A DNA stretch of 40,589 nucleotides from Chlorogloea sp. CCALA 695 (lineage in GTDB: Bacteria > Cyanobacteriota > Cyanobacteriia > Cyanobacteriales > Chroococcidiopsidaceae): the NCBI RefSeq assembly GCF_003003885.1, contig NZ_PVWN01000041.1, forward strand, positions 1 through 40,589, read 5' to 3'. Positions within the stretch are counted from its first letter, which is position 1; the number at the start of each line of letters is the position of its first letter. Positions 1-8,892 of the stretch are shown one piece after another. The translations under genes were made by a program, and so were the position numbers. The notes beneath the pieces were generated by a model. The model had not been told where the DNA came from. It saw only the letters and a list, made by a program, of their open reading frames with translations, and made no database searches.

Positions 1-69
1 TCGCTTGAGCCAGACTTATTGCAATCCAGCAGTCCCCTCGCTCGACTTCCTCAAAGGCACACTGTTTCT

Positions 70-1757
70 GTTTTTTTCTATAGTAGCAAAGCTAGCTGGA
101 AAAGAGTGTAAGCTAGAAAGAAGAAAATATTGAATCGTTGCTCAACATAAATGGCGCGAAACCAATCACAACCGGAAGCAGAGCGAGAAGAAGTTCTGGA
201 GTGCGTGCAGCAGAATTGTCCCCACTGCAATAAACGAATGCGGAACAAGTACGACAACTACCGTACGGTGAGAACATTAGCGGGGGTAATACGCTTAAGA
301 TTAAAGATCCGTCGCTGCTACAACGGTGAATGTGAAAGGTTTGGCTACGTCTTGCGACCGGAGGCAGAAGGCAAATGGGCATTACCGCAGCATGAATTTG
401 GATTGGACGTGATGGCACTGGCAGGAGCGTTGCGTTACGGGGAACATCGTAGTGTACCGGAAATTCATCATCAATTGCAGGGGCGAGGGATCTGTGTTAG
501 TCAACGTAGTGTGAGCCATCTACTAGAGCGATATGAAGAATTATTGGCTCTGTGCATAAGCAATAAGCGACGATTACAGGAGATTGTAGGTGGGAATAAG
601 CAGGTAATCCTAGCAATTGATGGTATGCAACCAGATGTGGGGCATGAAGTGTTATGGGTAATTAGAGAATGTTTGTCTGGAGAAATTCTGCTGGCAAGAA
701 CCTTATTGTCTGCTAGAAGCGAAGATTTAGCAGTGCTACTGAGGGAGGTGAAGGAGGCAATAGGAGTACCGATTGCTGGAGTCATCAGTGACGGTCAGCA
801 GTCGATTCGTAAAGCCGTTGAGGTGGCATTACCTGAAGTGCCTCACGGCTTATGTCATTTTCACTATTTACGAGAAGCTGCCAAAGTAATTTATGCCGCC
901 GACCGCCATGCAAAAAAGGAACTTAAAAAACAGGTACGAGGAGTCCGAGCTATCGAACGCAGTGTTACTAACAATGATGACCCAGTGTCTAAAACTGTCC
1001 AAGGTTATTGTTTAGCTGTACGCAGCGCTCTCACCGATGACGGTCGTCCACCACTAGAAGCCTCTGGATTAAAACTACGCTCACAATTGACTCTAATTGA
1101 GCAGAGCCTAGAACGGGTGGCTCAAAAAGGGGATTAACTTTCCCTCTACTCAAGTTGAAACAGTTACTTTCGCGCATGATTAGAGCAAACCGCAGCCCTG
1201 TGGTCACCGATTATCATCGCTTACGACTGGGTTCACCATGCAGCAAAGATTCTTGCTAATCACGCCCAATTTGATAGCTCTATTGTCCAACTTTGTTTTC
1301 GGGCTTTAATTGAAGCAATGTCTGCGCGTCAAACCAGCGCTGGTTCTCTGCTTGAGGGGGTTATCCATTTTCTTAAAGTCACTGCTAGTTATTGGTCGGG
1401 ATTATTCTACTGCTACTGGGTGCCAGGTTTACCTAGAACAAACAATGACTTGGAGCATATTTTTGGCACCGTGCGCCATCATCACCGTCGTTGTACAGGT
1501 CGTAAAGTTGCTCCCAGTTCACTTGTATTACGTGGCAGTGTTCAGTTAATTGCTTGTGTTGCGACTCAACTCAAAACCTGGTGTGAGCAACAGTTAGCGG
1601 CTGTATCAGTGGCAGACTGGCGTTTGTTACGTTCCCAGTTAGAACAACATCGTATCAATCGGGTTGAACAACTACGTTTTCGACGTTCCCCTGCTGATTA
1701 CCTTGCTAGTCTTGAATCTCAGCTACTCTAGTTAACTTTGCTACTGTAGAAAAAAAC
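70..1757 (+). mobile_element. Insertion sequence with ~27-bp terminal inverted repeats
   Basis: The left end (70-96) and the reverse complement of the right end (1731-1757) both read G, seven T, then CTA-T/C-AGTAGCAAAG. They match at nearly every position over 27 bases. A single transposase reading frame, now broken, fills the space between. No target duplication is obvious at 61-69 against 1758-1766. The element is therefore old, or its ends have been altered by the neighbouring IS630-type element, which starts 15 bp downstream. Family not assigned. Confidence 0.8.
151..1731 (+). pseudogene. DDE transposase, broken by two frameshifts
   Basis: The N-terminal part (151-1137, about 328 aa) has a CPHC zinc-binding pair near residue 24. 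It then has an RNase-H-like core with AIDGMQPD around residue 155, VISDGQQS around 210 and LCHFHYLREA around 230, which is the arrangement of MULE/ISL3-like DDE transposases. The frame stops at 1135-1137 just after an A5G4 run. The protein continues in the -1 frame to about 1225 (TFPLLKLKQLLSRMIRAN). It then returns to the original frame and runs to 1731, including NNDLEHIFGTVRHHHRR, which carries the likely catalytic Glu. Two compensating shifts make a dead copy more likely than programmed frameshifting. The IS family is uncertain. Confidence 0.75.
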
Positions 1758-1771
1758 CAACGCCGCTACTA

Positions 1772-2904
1772 AGTAGACGGCTACAATAAAGTGTAAGATA
1801 GAAGAAATGGGTTTTCTGCACGGGGACAATTTTTTTAATGCCTGCTCCTATCCGAATAGTTTTAACAGAGGAAGAAGACCGCACATTATTAGAATTGCGG
1901 GTAGCCACCAGTGTGCCACAGAGGACAAGAGATCGCGCCCATATCTTGCGTCTGAATGCTCAAGGGTGGAATACACCTGCAAGGCGCAGAAATTTTTGAG
2001 TGTCATGAGCATACAGTAAGAGCCATGATCAGACGCTGGCAAGCAGAGGGGTTAGGCGGACTGTGGAAATTCCCAGGGCGAGGAGCAAAGCGTAAATGGT
2101 CAGAAGCTGATTTGCAATATCTAGAACAGTGTCTGGAGAAAGAAGGGCGCACATACAACAGTCTCCAACTAGCTCACAAATTATCCCAGGAGCGACAGGT
2201 AAAATTAAGTCCTGACCGCTTGCGACATTTGTTGCAAAAAAGGGCTTTAAGTGGAAACGCACACGGCACAGTCATCGAGCCAAACAAAATCTTGAGTACA
2301 AACTACTCAAACAAGCTCAGTTAGATGCGCTTCTTTAGGTAGAACAATTAGGCGGTGTTAAACTGATATACCTAGATGAGTCAGGCTGCCAGTTGTGGAG
2401 TCCAAATAGTTATAGTTATAGCCGCAAGGGAGAACAGAAATGCCTTGAGCAGACGGAGCGACGTAACGGACGCATCAGTATTTTAGGGTTATGGCAACCA
2501 GATAAAAGCTTTAAGTATGCCTTAGCTTGTGGCAGTTTTAAAAGCGAAAGTTACATCAAATTTATCGATTGGATTGCAGAATTGGCAGGGGCAACTTTTA
2601 GGACAACCGGACGAATGACCGTAGTTGTACAAGATAATGGTTCACTACATAAAAGCAACTTGACTCGCCAACAGTGGCAACGCTGGCAAGCACAGGGTTT
2701 GTTTCTGTTTTTCCTGCCTCCCTATTGCTCCGAAATGAACCGGATTGAGGAACAATGGCATCAACTTAAGACCCATGAAATTGCCGGGCGGATGTTCGAG
2801 GATGAATATGATTTAGCTCTTGCAATTATGGATGGAATGGAAGCTCGTAGTATCCAAGGTGGTTACACATTGGAACGTTTTAAGTTTAATTCCACCTGAC
2901 CACT
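1772..2904 (+). mobile_element. IS630-family element A (full length, inactive)
   Basis: The element carries one IS630-type transposase and is bounded by TA dinucleotides (1770-1771 and 2905-2906), the usual IS630/Tc1 target. The left end reads TAAGTAGACGGCTACAAT and the inverted right end TAAGTGGTCAGGTGGAAT, an imperfect inverted repeat. The right boundary is supported by the second, partial copy at 15686-16040. That copy stops being similar at the same CCACCTGAC-T/C-ACTTA junction. It lies directly next to the preceding insertion sequence. Confidence 0.65.
1838..2899 (+). pseudogene. IS630-family transposase, broken
   Basis: Starting at ATG 1838, the protein reads MPAPIRIVLTEEEDRTLLEL and leads into an HTH region. 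The frame shifts near 1980 to the one that reads AEIFECHEHTVRAMIRRWQA. It shifts again near 2245 at a run of six A. An in-frame TAG occurs near 2336. The DDE core then follows: YLDESGC near 2373, VVVQDNGSLHKS near 2623 and LPPYCSEMNRIEEQW near 2716. These are the D, D and E blocks of IS630. Two shifts and one stop make it a pseudogene. A diverged 3' fragment of the same element lies at 15686-16040. Confidence 0.85.
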
Positions 2905-2930
2905 TAATGCTCAAAATTTAAGTAGTCCTG

Positions 2931-2975
2931 AACTATCCCCTCCTCGCGCAGCAAGGCGGGGATAGTTTATTTATT
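2931..2975 (+). terminator. Rho-independent terminator-like hairpin
   Basis: Perfect 10-bp arms AACTATCCCC (2931-2940) and GGGGATAGTT (2958-2967) flank a 17-nt loop, with a T-rich stretch TTATTTATTTG immediately after on the plus strand. It sits between the IS630-type element and the convergent anti-sigma gene, so it would stop readthrough from the insertion sequences. Confidence 0.6.
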
Positions 2976-3135
2976 TGTCTTGCTATTAAAAATGCCTGAA
3001 ACACGGTAAGAAAGGTATTAATATTTTCTCTTTTTTGAAGTGTTTGCTGGTTTCATTCCCCTACACTTCTTCCCTTTGGTGAATTGTGAAGTTCGCCAAC
3101 AGTATCAGGAACAGAACAGAAACTTACGTTAAGTC

Positions 3136-3873
3136 TCACAATCTTACGATCAAGATTGGCGCTCCTGCGTGTTCGGCAGGAGCAGCAGAATCTTCCATAG
3201 TTACAGCAATGGCTGTAACTACGTCTTCGGTACGATAAGCTTTAGGAACGGTAATCTGCTTAGAAACATTCCCTTTAGCATCAACCTTGAATACTTCTGT
3301 CAAAATTGCGTTTTTTTTGTCCGTTGTGAAGGGCGCACCTGGCTTTAACACTGTCCATAGCACGTAAACTTTACCCAGTGGCAACGGAGGTAAATTCTCA
3401 ACGTTCAGTGTAGCTTCTAGATTATTGGGGTTCACTGCTACAGTAGCTGACGAGAGACTTGCATTTTTTGCTCGCAGCGAGTAAGTCAAAAATTCATCCT
3501 GTCGGCTTTGGGCTTGGATAACCTGTAAACTTCGCCACAAATGATAGTTGCTAATGCCCAAAGCAACCATCAGCACGGCGGCGGCTGCCCCTATTTTCCA
3601 AACAGATAAAAACGGGCGGGCTAACTTTGTGACCGGGCGGGGGCTATTTCTTGGGATAGCTTGATGTGCTTCCATAATTGCCGAGCGCAGATGGCTTGGC
3701 GGACTCACTTCTGGTGGAGCGTAGGATATCTCCAATACTTGTTGCATTTGTGCTACTTCTTGGGCAATTGCCGAATTAGTTGCTAAGAGTTGCTCAAACT
3801 CCTCTGCTTCTTCGGAACTAAGATCGCCGAGGACGTACCCAGCAACTAATAACTGTAACTGTTCTGAAAGCAT
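3136..3873 (-). CDS. RskA-like anti-sigma factor
   Basis: A 245-aa protein that would hold the adjacent ECF sigma factor inactive at the cytoplasmic membrane. The N-terminal ~70 residues (LVAGYVLGDLSSEEAEEFEQ) have the acidic helical form of a sigma-binding anti-sigma domain. One membrane helix follows at about residues 92-108 (IGAAAAVLMVALGISNYHLW). The rest is a periplasmic RskA domain ending near ILIVRL. It starts only 20 bp after the sigma gene on the same strand, the classic co-transcribed sigma/anti-sigma pair. In known systems regulated proteolysis of RskA-type proteins releases the sigma factor. The inducing signal cannot be read from the sequence. Confidence 0.9.
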   Translation of the reverse strand: MLSEQLQLLVAGYVLGDLSSEEAEEFEQLLATNSAIAQEVAQMQQVLEISYAPPEVSPPSHLRSAIMEAHQAIPRNSPRPVTKLARPFLSVWKIGAAAAVLMVALGISNYHLWRSLQVIQAQSRQDEFLTYSLRAKNASLSSATVAVNPNNLEATLNVENLPPLPLGKVYVLWTVLKPGAPFTTDKKNAILTEVFKVDAKGNVSKQITVPKAYRTEDVVTAIAVTMEDSAAPAEHAGAPILIVRL

Positions 3874-3893
3874 CGACTAAACCATAGGTAGTA

Positions 3894-4478
3894 TTATCCA
3901 ACGTAATCTCTGAGGGTTTGACGCAGTTTGAGCAGACCTCGCCTAGCTCTAGCTTTCACTGTACCGAGAGGAATTTGCAGTTGCTTGGCAATTTCTGATT
4001 GGCTCAGACCATCATAATAAGCCATCTGGAGAATTTGCTGCTGAGGGTCGGATAATTGGGCGAGCGCATCTCTTACCTCTTGCGACTGTTCGCTGCGGGA
4101 TACTTGTTCAAAAGGAGCCTCCGTAGCAGTTTGTTGCTGATTATCTTGCCATTGTCCGAGAACCTTGCGGGTGTTGTTGCGCGAACGCACTCGGTCAATA
4201 GCTCGCGAGCGGGTCAAAATTGCTAGAAACGTTCTCAGCGACCCTCTAGTTGGTTCGTAGGAGGACGATCTAGCAATACTGAGAAAAACATCCTGGGTCA
4301 AGTCTTCTGCCTCTTGAGAATTGCCAAGAATTTTGAGGGCTATCCCATAAACTAATCCAGCATGACGGTCGTAAATAATGCCGAAAGCATCATCCCGACC
4401 AGATTTCAGTGCTAGGTATAGTTCAATATCTGTCTGTCCAGATAAGCGATTACTATTGGTGGGTTGCTCAGAAGGCAT
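3894..4478 (-). CDS. ECF RNA polymerase sigma factor (SigK-like)
   Basis: A 194-aa sigma-70 family factor with region 2 (residues ~25-95: YDRHAGLVYGIALKILGN, then AEDLTQDVFLSIAR) and region 4 (residues ~133-190). Region 4 contains the HTH QSEIAKQLQIPLGTVKARAR that reads the -35 element. The linker is short and Gln/Glu-rich, as in ECF factors. It is followed after 20 bp by its RskA-like anti-sigma factor. Upstream on the same strand is a secreted DUF4394 gene. Sigma/RskA/DUF4394 clustering suggests that DUF4394 is part of the regulon or the signal pathway. That link is inference. Confidence 0.92.
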   Translation of the reverse strand: MPSEQPTNSNRLSGQTDIELYLALKSGRDDAFGIIYDRHAGLVYGIALKILGNSQEAEDLTQDVFLSIARSSSYEPTRGSLRTFLAILTRSRAIDRVRSRNNTRKVLGQWQDNQQQTATEAPFEQVSRSEQSQEVRDALAQLSDPQQQILQMAYYDGLSQSEIAKQLQIPLGTVKARARRGLLKLRQTLRDYVG

Positions 4479-4798
4479 TTTACCTAGTAAAAAAAAGTGC
4501 TTTAGGAGTTGATTGTATGATTAATCTCCCATAACTCAAGATAAACAAATGAAAATTCTTTACTATTTTTTAAAGGATGCTGATTTTAAGCAAATAATTT
4601 ATTTTGTAAATCTTATGATTCGATTCCTGGCTCAATTCTCTACTGAGCCAGGAGTCGTAAGAGATAATGTCATCTCTTTAGATAAGACCCTCGACTCAAT
4701 TTTCTAAACTATTTTATGCAGTATTAAATACTGAAGCGAGTGCTAGGTACTACCCCAATGCTATGTTTAACAGGGTTTTTGTTCAGTTTGAAATATGG
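4479..4798. other. Intergenic region with a long hairpin
   Basis: The 320-bp gap between the DUF4394 gene and the sigma gene, both on the minus strand. The main feature is the hairpin at 4621-4657: CGATTCCTGGCTCA pairs with TGAGCCAGGAGTCG apart from one mismatched position. It lies where a DUF4394 transcript would end. No clean U tract follows on the minus strand, so it could be an attenuator or an RNA 3' end instead of a classical terminator. A sigma-gene promoter should lie at 4480-4600, but I could not define it. Confidence 0.45.
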
Positions 4799-5614
4799 CT
4801 ATTTATTATCAGAAGTAAGAGAAACAGCGACTCCAATTAAATTACCTTCCCGGAAGTTGCCCATCATTTTAGCTGCTCCGGTTGATAAATCTACTGTATA
4901 CAAAGACTTGCCAGCCGCAATAAATCCAACATTCTCTCCCTGACTATTGGTAACAATATCAAACCCTGCTACTGGAGGTAGGTTAAATCCTAACGCTCCT
5001 ACCGCAGTCAATCTACCATCATTAGGAGGAGCTTGGCTTACTAAGGCATCAGAATCATAATCTAGATTAAAAAGCATGGTGGCAGTAGCTCCTTTTCTAG
5101 AATTAATATATGCAGAAGCGGTAACACCTAAGTCTTGAGCAGGGTCATAGTTGAGAAGTGTATCGACAGTAACCATTCCTGTATCAACATTAATTCTATA
5201 ATTCTGACCGTTACTTGCTACTACTCGTAAACGATCGACAACTGGGTTAAAATCTATACCCGATTGAAATCCACCACTGAAGCTGACTGATAAATTACTA
5301 ACAAAAGTAGCGACACCGTTGTCGCTATTGACTGTATATATCTTGTCTGTATCTGTAAGGGCATAAAGCATCCCGTTAGCAGGGCGGTAATCTATGCCTA
5401 AAACATTTCCATCTACTTTTGTAATGTTTATAGTTTGGTTAGGACGACGAGAACGAGAATTAGAATTAGAACCATACTTTACTAGGGTATTATTGCTAGT
5501 TAACCCAATTATTTTGTACATTTCTGCACTCTTAGCTGGAGTACCAATAAAAGTCTGTAGACAAGCCGACAAAGATATTGCTACCGCGATTTTGGTCAAC
5601 TGATTAAATTTCAT
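4799..5614 (-). CDS. DUF4394 domain secreted protein
   Basis: A 271-aa protein with an N-terminal signal sequence (hydrophobic to about residue 27, AKSAEMYK cleavage region). The rest is a DUF4394 beta-propeller-like domain with repeated segments such as VLGIDYRPANGMLYALTDT, GIDFNPVVDRLRVVASNGQNYR and GFDIVTNSQGENVGFIAAG. Probably periplasmic or extracellular; the biochemical role of DUF4394 is unknown to me. It lies 320 bp upstream of the ECF sigma/anti-sigma pair on the same strand and is a natural candidate target of that sigma factor. An Arg/Ser patch (SNSRSRRPNQ) near residue 52 is unusual in an otherwise neutral protein. Confidence 0.88.
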   Translation of the reverse strand: MKFNQLTKIAVAISLSACLQTFIGTPAKSAEMYKIIGLTSNNTLVKYGSNSNSRSRRPNQTINITKVDGNVLGIDYRPANGMLYALTDTDKIYTVNSDNGVATFVSNLSVSFSGGFQSGIDFNPVVDRLRVVASNGQNYRINVDTGMVTVDTLLNYDPAQDLGVTASAYINSRKGATATMLFNLDYDSDALVSQAPPNDGRLTAVGALGFNLPPVAGFDIVTNSQGENVGFIAAGKSLYTVDLSTGAAKMMGNFREGNLIGVAVSLTSDNK

Positions 5615-5772
5615 TAGTCCTCCAATGGACTGGTTGTTTTAGTGATAAGTGAGTTACTACTACTGATTAATCAGCACGTTCAATTGGCTTGAATGACTCT
5701 AATACGTGACTAACTACAAATTGGATGCACTATCTCTAAAAAATCTTTTATATTTTTTCCTAGTAGCTGCAT

Positions 5773-6038
5773 GGGCGAAATGAGCAACCGTACAGAAAGT
5801 TACGCGCTTGGCTGAAAGCCTCTCCATGTAAGCATTTTAGTATTCAATATTTTTACCCCTTGAAAAATTGTTCAGTTAGGCTATTTGGTACAGTCAATAA
5901 CAACGCTACAGCAGGGGTTTGAGCCTACTAAAGTTCAGAGCCTTCAATTGGTACAGTTTCATTCCTAAAGCTCATGCTGTTGAAAGTGGGTCGTTAAGTC
6001 CTTAGCGTAACTTTCTGTACGCCGGCTCATTTCACCCC
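5773..6038 (+). repeat. MITE-like element, copy 1
   Basis: A ~266-bp non-coding element. The left end GGGCGAAATGAGC, a 9-nt variable block, then GAAAGTTACGC is repeated inverted at the right end (about 6003-6038; GGGGTGAAATGAGC when inverted). A second copy in the same orientation at 37887-38158 shares the interior, including the blocks CTTCAATTGGTACAGTTT and AAGTCCTTAGCGTAACTTTC. No open frame and no clear target duplication here. It lies between the divergent DUF4394 and PEP-CTERM genes. The 9-nt arm block reads AACCGTACA/CGGCGTACA here but ATTGATTCC in both arms of the other copy. Confidence 0.8.
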
Positions 6039-6594
6039 GACACCAAGAGCTTGCGGAGAAGCACTGCCATCAAATAATGATTAGTTCAACAGGTAAAGGT
6101 AGGAAAGCTGCATCCAAGTGCCACCTAATGTCTAGAAACATTGCCCTGCAAAGCTTTCCGCAAAGTTTCTGGCAATTCGGTGAAGGATCCTCGAAAAAGC
6201 TTATAACTTTCTGCTCGGTCGGTACTCACATCCCATTTTCAAAAATGGAATATTTTTAACTTTAAACTATAGTTTTTGACTGAACAATGCTGTCAAACAT
6301 TAATCATTACAAGAGCTTTTATTTTTGCACCCTATTTATAAAACGAGCAAAAAGTGAGCAACTTTTGGACTGGAAAGTGAGTAGCCGATTGATTTAGATT
6401 ATGGATGCTAACAAGTGGAGTGCAAATTTACCTTAAACTCACATTCCTAATGAGGATTCTCATGTTTTTCGAGCGCCGGAGGAACTGAAATCGACACTTT
6501 ATTTAGCTGCTTTTGGCTCAGATCATAAGAACCTTCATTTCTTGAAGACAGCATAACTCAAATTTTTAGGCTGCTCTAACTTGATACTTGCAGT
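6039..6594. other. Long intergenic region, no gene recognised
   Basis: I see no convincing coding region here. A 60-codon open stretch at 6077-6259 has no ribosome site or recognisable product. The sequence becomes AT-rich from 6250 to 6420, where promoters for the PEP-CTERM gene could lie, but no clear -35/-10 pair was found. Together with the MITE it separates the sigma/DUF4394 block from the divergent exported-protein genes. Confidence 0.4.
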
Positions 6595-6615
6595 ATGATT
6601 AAGGACTTACTATAC

Positions 6616-7299
6616 ATGAAACAATTTATATCAGCTATTCCGGTGCTGTTAGCAGTAGTTTATGCAGGGCAAGCACAAGCTGTAACTTTCGCTGAAATTA
6701 GTGATGCTGGTGACAACCTCAATACAGCCCAAGTTATCCCGTCGGGGGCATTTTCACTAGATTCAATCTCTGGAAATCTATTTAAGAATGATGCTGATTT
6801 ATTTCAAATCTTTTTAACAGGGGATCAGACATTTTCAGCCACAACTAGAAATGCCCAAACAGAGCAAATTCCAATTGACGATCTTTTAGGGATTCCAACA
6901 GAATTAGTCACCGATCCGCAGTTATTTTTATTTGACTCTGCGGGTAGGGGCGTGTATGCAAATGATGATAGTTTTGGCTCTTTACAACCTACTCTTTCAT
7001 CGCTTGGGTTTTCTCCTAACGAGGCTGGCATTTATTACTTAGCAGTTTCCAGTTCGGGCTATAATCCGTTCAGTAACGGTACAAAAATTTTTTCTGAGGC
7101 ATTGTCTGGAGAAGTTATACCGAATAGCAGTAGTTTTGTTGTGACTAATTTTATGGGTGCAAGTAATACTAATGGACGCTATGAGATCGCTTTAAGCGGT
7201 GCTAAAGCTGTGCCTGAGCCGACATCGATATTAGGTATATTATCTCTCGGAGCTTGGGGTATTGTTAAGCGACTGAAGAATAAAATTAACCAGAAGTAA
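6616..7299 (+). CDS. PEP-CTERM exported protein with PPC-like domain
   Basis: I prefer ATG 6616, which begins directly with a signal peptide (MKQFISAIPVLLAVVYAGQA), over ATG 6595. The mature part resembles DVUA0089/pre-peptidase C-terminal-like domains: GDNLNTAQVIPSG, DADLFQIFL, PQLFLFDSAGRGVYANDD and GIYYLAVSSSGYNPF. The tail has PEP (residues ~206-208 of this start), a short hydrophobic span (ILGILSLGAWGIV) and a basic end KRLKNKINQK. This is the PEP-CTERM sorting signal, read by exosortase in bacteria with exopolysaccharide. A surface or matrix protein is likely. It is the first gene of the plus-strand block facing the ECF sigma module. Confidence 0.88.
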   Translation: MKQFISAIPVLLAVVYAGQAQAVTFAEISDAGDNLNTAQVIPSGAFSLDSISGNLFKNDADLFQIFLTGDQTFSATTRNAQTEQIPIDDLLGIPTELVTDPQLFLFDSAGRGVYANDDSFGSLQPTLSSLGFSPNEAGIYYLAVSSSGYNPFSNGTKIFSEALSGEVIPNSSSFVVTNFMGASNTNGRYEIALSGAKAVPEPTSILGILSLGAWGIVKRLKNKINQK

Positions 7300-7570
7300 G
7301 TTTGTTATTTGCCAGAGACTGTCTTATTTTTGGATGGTGCAGGTTGCTTAAGTCCGGCTTAAATTTGACTAAAAAATAAATAAATAGCTACAAAGTTGTT
7401 AATAAAAAATTGTAAATTTTCTAACTCAAAGACACAATTAAATGATTTGTTTAACCTGATAAATTACCCAATTAAAAATGAGTAATTAAACATCATAGTT
7501 AAAACTATTAAAACAAGTTTTTGGTGCTAGTAAAAACTCAATGTGTTCGGTAGTTGTAGGAGAAATCAAT

Positions 7571-8818
7571 ATGAAGACAAAAAAAAGTGCAGTCCAAATG
7601 AATTTTAAAAAAATCCTTGCATTAGGAGGACTAGTATTAGGAATAGCTATAAGTGCAGTGATTCTGCCGCAATACGCAAAGACTTCCGATCATGATGATG
7701 GTGAGGTTGATACCAAAGGTCGCAACCTAAACTTAACGGATTTATATGTATTTCGAGAAAACGATCAAAATTCTCAAGCCAGTAGTGGAGATTTGGTTTT
7801 TATTATGAACACAAACCCGCGCTCAGTAGCTCGCCAGCAGTATTACTTCAGTACCAGAGCGCGGTACGAATTTAATGTTAGCCGCATTACAAATAATGAT
7901 GCTACTCCTACTGGTAAACCAGATGTAACTTTGCGATTTGAGTTTGGTGTGCCTAATTCCAATGGTCAACAGGAAATTAAAGTAACAAGCCTACGCGACG
8001 GTAGTACGAGTAATGTGGCAATGGCAACAACTACTCCAATCATCAACGCATCAAAACCAGTAGTTAAGCAAGTTTCAGTGGGTGGCTCTAATTTAAGCGT
8101 GTTTGCTGGATTGCGAGAAGATCCATTTTTCTTTGATGTAGAACAATATTTTCGAGTCCGTGCAGGAGCGCTAGGAATTGGAACTGCGGTAGGTTTTCGC
8201 CCCCCCAGCACCGCTGTTGACTTTGCTAAAGGTTATAACGTAAACGCGATCGCTGTGCGTGTACCAATTAAATTCCTCCAAGGCTCATCTACTGCAACAA
8301 CTTTTGATGTTTGGCAAACAATTTCTGTGGCGGGAGCGGGGAACAAAAAAAAACCAGTTGAAAGGTTAAGTAGAACAGCCATCAATTAAAGGTTTATTGT
8401 TACTAATGATTATCTCAACGCCCTAAATAGCGTTGGACCTGACTTTGAAGCTGCGGCTTTAGCTGGTCAACAACCCGCCGCTAGGATCGCTGCACCAATT
8501 GTGGGTGAAGCCGCAAAAACGCTAAAAGCAATTGGCAATAGTGACGAACGTACTAATGCTCTATTGGGGGCGTTTTTACCAGATGTAATGCGAATTGATA
8601 CCACGAACACCAGTGGATACGGTAATGCGCTGAATGCCAAAGGTAGCCCAATTCGCGGTCGCTTGCTTAAAGATGATGTAATAGATATTACCTTGAGCGT
8701 ACTGACTAATGGAGCAATTACAAGTGATAACGCTTCCTACGATGGCACATTAGGCAACCCAGCACAAGGACACAATCCGTTAGCAACCTCTTTTCCTTAC
8801 TTAGCTCTACCCAATTAG
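7571..8818 (+). pseudogene. DUF4331 protein gene interrupted by one in-frame stop
   Basis: ATG 7571 follows a good ribosome site (TAGGAGA) and starts a signal sequence (FKKILALGGLVLGIAISAVIL). The DUF4331 domain follows: TSDHDDGEVDTKGRNLNLTDLY and later FAGLREDPFFFDVEQYFRVR. The frame meets TAA at 8387-8389 after RTAIN, a place where DUF4331 proteins usually continue with Glu. The same frame then runs on uninterrupted (TNDYLNALNSVGPDFEAAAL, then FLPDVMRIDTT, DDVIDITLSVL) to TAG 8818. A single GAA-to-TAA change would explain this, giving either a recent pseudogene or a truncated 272-aa product. Downstream genes in the presumed operon look intact. Confidence 0.82.
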
Positions 8819-8892
8819 ATCCGCTTTGACTATCAATGCACTGTTAAGCGCGAAAAAGCGCTTAACAGCACGGACTTCTTTGTAGAGGTGAA

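Noticed and set aside
6077-6259. Small open frame downstream of MITE copy 1
   Set aside because: No ribosome site, no recognisable protein pattern and atypical composition; probably chance.
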